Below, in pieces: positions 59,001 through 64,000 of a stretch of DNA of 64,000 nucleotides. Each line of letters starts with the position of its first letter. Within the stretch, counting starts at the first letter, position 1. The notes beneath the pieces were generated by a model. It had not been told where the DNA came from. It ran no database searches and saw nothing but the letters and a program-made list of their open reading frames with translations. Made by a program: the position numbers and the translations under genes. The DNA is from Knoxdaviesia capensis (taxonomy: Eukaryota; Ascomycota; Sordariomycetes; Microascales; Gondwanamycetaceae), in NCBI GenBank assembly GCA_001510575.1, contig LNGK01000017.1, positions 317,194-381,193 of the forward strand. Reading direction: 5' to 3'.

Positions 59001-62000
59001 TCCGGCGGGGGAATAGGGATGAGGCCTTCCAGCCCAATTTCAACTGGCCGAGATGAGAAGGGACATAGTGTACTGTAGTATATCCGAAGCGAGCCTCTTC
59101 TTCCACTTGCAGAATCGGCCGAGACGCGGCCCTGAAGACCAGATATGGCGAACCAAAAGTGAATGTCTCTTCGGTATTGGTGAAGTGCTGGGTTGGGGTG
59201 GGTGGCTAATCTCGAACAGAAAGGCAGATCTGAAAAGACCAGATGAAACAAACATTGTAGGCGAGCATTTTTCGCGAGACCCCCCAAATTACTCGACGTG
59301 GTTGTAGGAGCAGGTGAGATGGGCAATAGTACCGCCATTTTATCAAACCAATAGTCCTCAATACCAAATTTCCCAATTTCCAGTGAGAGTGTCAATAAAC
59401 CGGGATGAAGACAGGACACTGGAAAAGGGGGGATCCTGTATACTAGATTCACTTTATTCATGCCCCTTGAGCCTGAAGGTTTGCACTCAAGTAAATTGAA
59501 AGGGTGTATTGTACAGTACTGTACTTATCTCCCCCTTCCCCTCACCCAGCCCAGTCTCCCTCAACATCCAGGCCTTACTCTACCCTTTTGTTGATCTTGA
59601 TGTGATGATTTCCCTGGTGGAGCAGGCCAGGCAGACAGGAGGACGCCAACGAAGATTTCTGGACTATACTGTAGAGTAGATAGAGTACGAGGTCGAAAAG
59701 TGATTTACACCGGAATTTTCACTCGATTTTTCATTTCGATTTTATCAACGACAACATCAACAAGACAACACTTGTGTGCACGAAATTTTAAGCTCCGGTC
59801 TAAACAAAGTAATCCCACCCGCCCGATGCCCACGGCCCCTCTGCACTATTAGTTTTCTCCCAGTAGCCTCCGCCGATATTCGAAATCCACTGCGCACGGG
59901 CATCGGAAGGGCCCCAAAGACTAATTAAACCGTCTGGCGTTCCTTTTTCCCCTCCCTCCTCTTACGGGGTAGAGGGGATGAGAGGAGATGGGTGAGAGCG
60001 TGAGCGTGAGAGTACATGGCGTGCGAAGTTAGGGCCTTCGGGGAGGAATTCCCGGTTGGAAAAGGAGGAGGAGGAGCAGAGGATTGAAATTCGCCGTGTT
60101 TGGGATTGATTGGCAAATCAAAAAGCTTCACTTGATAGCGGATCAATGCCTGTTTTCCTTTTGAGGTGTCTGCATGAACAAGCAGCATCTCACGAGATGC
60201 TCTCCTCTTGGGATGGCTTTCGCTGGTGATTGGCCAGGCCCACCATGCCTGAAATGAAAGCCTGAGCCTTGACGGCCGTATCAGATCAGGCGAGCGAGGC
60301 CGGCGTCCCCAGCACCAGCCAACCGGCAGCCTTCGGCCACGGAGAGACGCAGACAGGCCGTCATCGCAGCAGTTACTGGAGACGTATGTACTGTACTGTA
60401 TAGTATTCTGTAGTGTAGTATTCAAGTCAGGGAAAGCCTTCCTCCAGAAGCAATAAAGAGAGGGCCCTGCATATAAGCCCCCCGCCAGTCTGAGAGACGA
60501 GAGGTCACCTGTGCGTGCTGTGCGGTTATTGGCTGGAACCCGTATGCAGATGGATGCAGAGAGACGACGAGGCTGGCAAAAGTTGCCAGGGAGGCAAGGC
60601 TGTCGATAGGGCCTGGACACGCAAGGAGCCTATAGCTACATTCTCAGGACTCCTGGGATGCTTGGCCGCCGATTGGCTGGAGGGATCTCCATGCGAGAGA
60701 GAAGACACCTCCGAAGTGGTGGGCAATAGTCGGGAATGGTGGCGGGACTGGCAGATAGGCAAAGAGGAAGGGCAGTCAATACGACGAGTGCGTTGTTTTT
60801 TTTCGCTAACGAGGCCGCTGGGTCCTGGCGGCGGTCTACTGCGTATTGAGGCCGCCGTTTGAGAGCATCGTATTCATGCATGCATGTACGCCGGTGGTGT
60901 GGTGGTTCTCGACATCTTTTGGCAACGGCCAATGCAAGGCCCGGACACCGCCCGAGCTGCAATTACGAGTCCCGGCCTGGCCATATGCACGAACGAGTCT
61001 GACTCTTCACCCGGTCACCACCTCTCAACACCGCAGGACACGTACACAGTCGTCTCTGGACAAACCGCCGTTCCGTGGTGGTGGTGGCAAAATCTGCGTT
61101 TTGTGGAACTAGACTCAGGCACGAGCAGGAAATCCTGCACGTGTGTGGATTTCAAAGCTGAACGTTCTCCTGCTTGTTCCATCCGGGGATTTTAGGAACG
61201 GAAAGAAAATCATCTACGTGTTCTCAAACTAGGTGTGGCGTCGCTGTCTTCACCTTTAGGCATTGTAAGATGTTTTCGAGTTTTATCTCCTCGTGGAGGA
61301 AGAAATAGTAAGGTAGAGAGAGAACCTTTTTCGGCGGCCCGCCAAGGCCTAATCCAGAAAGTCAAGGACGAAGATTCCCGCGTCGGCTCCGAACATGGCA
61401 GGTGAGTTTGTCCACTATGCCTCTGGGAGACGGAAGTCAGATATGGATGGAATTGAGAGGGGATTCCTTTGAATTATTATTGATAACGATGCTCTGAAAA
61501 GGAAAAAAGACGGATAAAAATCTTCACCATCTTGATCCGATCGGGATATCTTTCGTTACTGTGGGAAAGAAGAGTGGCATCATCCATGTGATCGAGTTGA
61601 GTTGGGCCACAGTTGGGCGTGGGATCTCTTTCTCTTCCTCATTCTCTTAGACGGCGGGATGCCCAAACGCATGTAGTCGGCCCCATATACGAGGAGTGGT
61701 GGTGCTGTTCCGGCGCTGCGCAGTGACGATGATGTCAGGTTTTACGACGAGAACACTCGTGCGCTGTTTCTTGTGTCTCCTTTCTGGAAGACTTGGCTCT
61801 CTGCGTAATACCTGTTTTTTAAGAGTGTTTTTTTCAAGAGCATGATCTGGACACGTTAGACCTCTCAACAAACAACAAAATGCCAAATCCCACCTTTGAA
61901 CTTCGGTGGCTTCCTCTTCCCACCCCCCCTTGCCCATCCATCCAACTAAAGGAACAAGGAACTGGGGCTATTTCCATCCGCTCGGATTTTGGGGGATCGC

Positions 62001-64000
62001 CCGCTAAAGAAGAAAGGAAAAAAGAAAAAAAAAAGAAAATGATGGGAAATTAGAATATAATAGGAAATATATTTTAGGAGGGGGAGGGAGAGGAAGGTCG
62101 AGGGGGGCAAATTATCGGGAGGCCGATATTAAAAGAAAAAAAGTACTGCGGATGACGTGCCGTTTGTAGGTACTGGGAAGAGGCCGAGCTTGACGCGGCC
62201 GAGGAATAGCCTTCATACGATTCTTGCTTCTTCTATGGAAAAGGCACAATCAGGGAACGCCCCAACCACTGAAAGGACGAGTTGAAGTCCTGCCACCCAC
62301 CACTACCACCGCCATCGGCCATCGGCAGAGTCCATCTCCCACCACCCAACGGCTCTTGACAAAATATGATCCTTTTTAGGGGCGTCGCCTGGCTTACATG
62401 TGCACTTCCTGGACTTTCTTGCTAGTGTAATGGTACATGCCTGCCTGGGACATCGAATCGCCTCGTTAACTTTAAAGCCTCCCTCTCCCGGCGAGGCCGC
62501 TACCTCCGACAACGCAAGATACTCAAATCTCGGGTAGTCCACGCTGGGGGTGGGCGATGGCGGAGGGCCTGAAGCCCGCGGCGGAGAAGCGTTATCATAT
62601 ACACAGGGACGTTCTTTTGGTTTGTTAATCTTCCTGTCTATGTACTGTATACTGAGTCGGCCTGCCAGGCAAGGCCCTTTTCGCCTGTCTTTTTCCTCGT
62701 GCAGTGTTCTGCTGTCTGCGGCCCAGTTCATCAAACACCACTTCGGACGATTGATCGACGGAGACCACAGGTGCTGGACGGTTGGGTTTGTGTGGTTCCG
62801 TTGGCACGCCAGGACGGTCGGTGCCTACAGACATACTTCCTTACAACAGCGACGCGTGATTGACGGTACAGTATGTACTGATGAAGGCTCATCCGAACCG
62901 TGTAGCACTTTGGTGAGTGGGACGGTCAATCAGGCGTTCCTGTTCACGGTCCGTTGGGATGGGGGGGGACATGACTGGATTCCACCACCACTTTGATATC
63001 ACAACGCCAACACCATTACATCAACACCTCCAGTACACACGCATGTACTCTCCCGTGCCGCACGGAGAATGACGCCTATTTCCTGTAGAGCCAAGGTATG
63101 TGTGTTGAGGAGGTACTTCTAAAGCACGTATTTCCGTATCAAGATCCAGATCTCAGAGAACGGGGTGAAGGCGACAAAAGAAACCATCAGCTTCGTCTCA
63201 TGTTGCTGTATGTACCAGAGATCCGCTGCTTAGGGGTGCATGTCGAGCTATTCGGCGATCCTACAGCCGAAAGAAACAGGCTCAAATCTCAAATGCAGAT
63301 ACTTTATTCTTTATTTTAAATTCCCCTGTCCCGGCGCCGGCCGGCCGGCCAAGAGAAAGTACCTGTGCAACCAATAGATAGATTCCTACGACATAATACC
63401 TTGTTCGAGCCATTTGCCGTACAGTCCTGGGTGGCCCAACAATAACCAAGAAGAAAAAAAGTAAAAATAAAAATAAAATAAAAACTCAAGGCTGCCTCCA
63501 TCGGAAGGCCCGTTAGTCACCAGATCGCCAGATACGGCATTTCGAAATTCGGCAATGCCTTGGTGCATGCTTTTGTTACGTCCCCAGTGCGACACGACCG
63601 ACTAAAAAAGAAAACTGGTCCGGGCGTTCTTCTAGAAGCCACCCATGGAAAAGAAAAAGAATACGGCGAAGCCTAAGCCTGGATTTAATTTTTTAATTTG
63701 ACTCTATTTTATTTCATGTCTTCTTGTATGTAGCTAAGTACCTCCCACCCCCTTGTCTGTATGAGAAATACCGTCTAGCTGAGCCTTATTTCCCGTTTCT
63801 CCAATCTCGGTAACAGAGAGGGAGGGCAAGAAACGAAAGGAGAGCTTTCTTTTTCCTTCCTGTTCAAGCAAGAGAATCGGGCTGAACTCAAAAGGACTGC
63901 TGGGGAGGAGAACACCAGACAAAGGATCGCCTTTGCGCTGTTCTTGGTTTTCTTTTCTTGGGGTCTGTCGATCAACCCAGCTCAACCAGGACTTCTCGCC
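56095..64000. other. Gene-poor region, right part
   Basis: Nearly 8 kb without a supportable gene. The longest frames (56882-57406 plus; 59925-60620 minus) lack motifs, and the second opens on a non-ATG codon or has overlapping competitors. TACTGTAC palindromes lie near 58378, 59511, 60385, 62640 and 62865. A self-complementary GGCGCCGGCCGGCCGGCC run lies near 63332-63350. A gene may begin beyond the right edge. Confidence 0.5.
58919..58947. repeat. (AT)n microsatellite
   Basis: About 14 AT units preceded by a T run; it explains the Ile/Tyr repeat frames on both strands. Confidence 0.9.

Noticed and set aside
59925..60620. 231-codon minus-strand frame in the gene-poor flank
   Set aside because: No recognisable family, contains a TACTGTAC intergenic word, and has no splice or codon-bias support.
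1..64000. CRISPR array, operons or bacterial signals
   Set aside because: No spaced direct repeats, and spliceosomal introns show that this is eukaryotic nuclear DNA.

Overview
The window looks like a nuclear contig from a filamentous ascomycete (Pezizomycotina, most likely a eurotiomycete; this placement is inferred from the gene set and not tested). The evidence is short spliceosomal introns (73-181 nt, mostly with a CTAAC-type branch site close to the acceptor), long CT-rich leaders, GC-rich third codon positions and fungus-specific families such as the septation protein Uds1 and the Sok1/TCP11 family. Two runs of N (249 and 50) mark assembly gaps.

Layout. 1-5773: no gene, rich in simple repeats and ending in a long pyrimidine-rich leader. 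5774-7164 (+): Ser/Thr/Pro-rich single-pass membrane protein. 8180-10032 (-): type B carboxylesterase. 10933-13609 (-): disordered protein with TPX2-like motifs. 15652-15725 (-): tRNA-Val(AAC). 16151-17033 (-): rhomboid-like Dsc2/UBAC2-type membrane protein, divergent from 18496-19819 (+), a Rer2-type cis-prenyltransferase. 21268-24171 (+): ING-family PHD-finger chromatin protein. About 25343-26168 (-): remains of a broken gene. 30899-32842 (+): F-box-like/LRR protein. 33980-37223 (+): V-ATPase subunit a with six exons. 40643-43591 (+): Uds1 coiled-coil protein. 45831-47786 (-): Sok1/TCP11 protein. 47787-64000: no supportable gene.

Most intact genes are housekeeping: ER protein quality control (Dsc2-like), dolichol synthesis (Rer2), vacuolar acidification (V-ATPase a), chromatin (ING), septation (Uds1) and cAMP-linked signalling (Sok1). 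They do not form a biosynthetic cluster or operon-like unit. Gene density is low, about one gene per 6 kb, with 16 kb of empty flank on the right.

The least expected signals are the relict gene at 25.3-26.2 kb, a 48-nt element shared by 2.1 kb and 25.3 kb whose substitutions look protein-like, a palindromic TACTGTAC word scattered only between genes, and two genes with competing in-frame splice acceptors. I did not find a convincing new multi-gene system.
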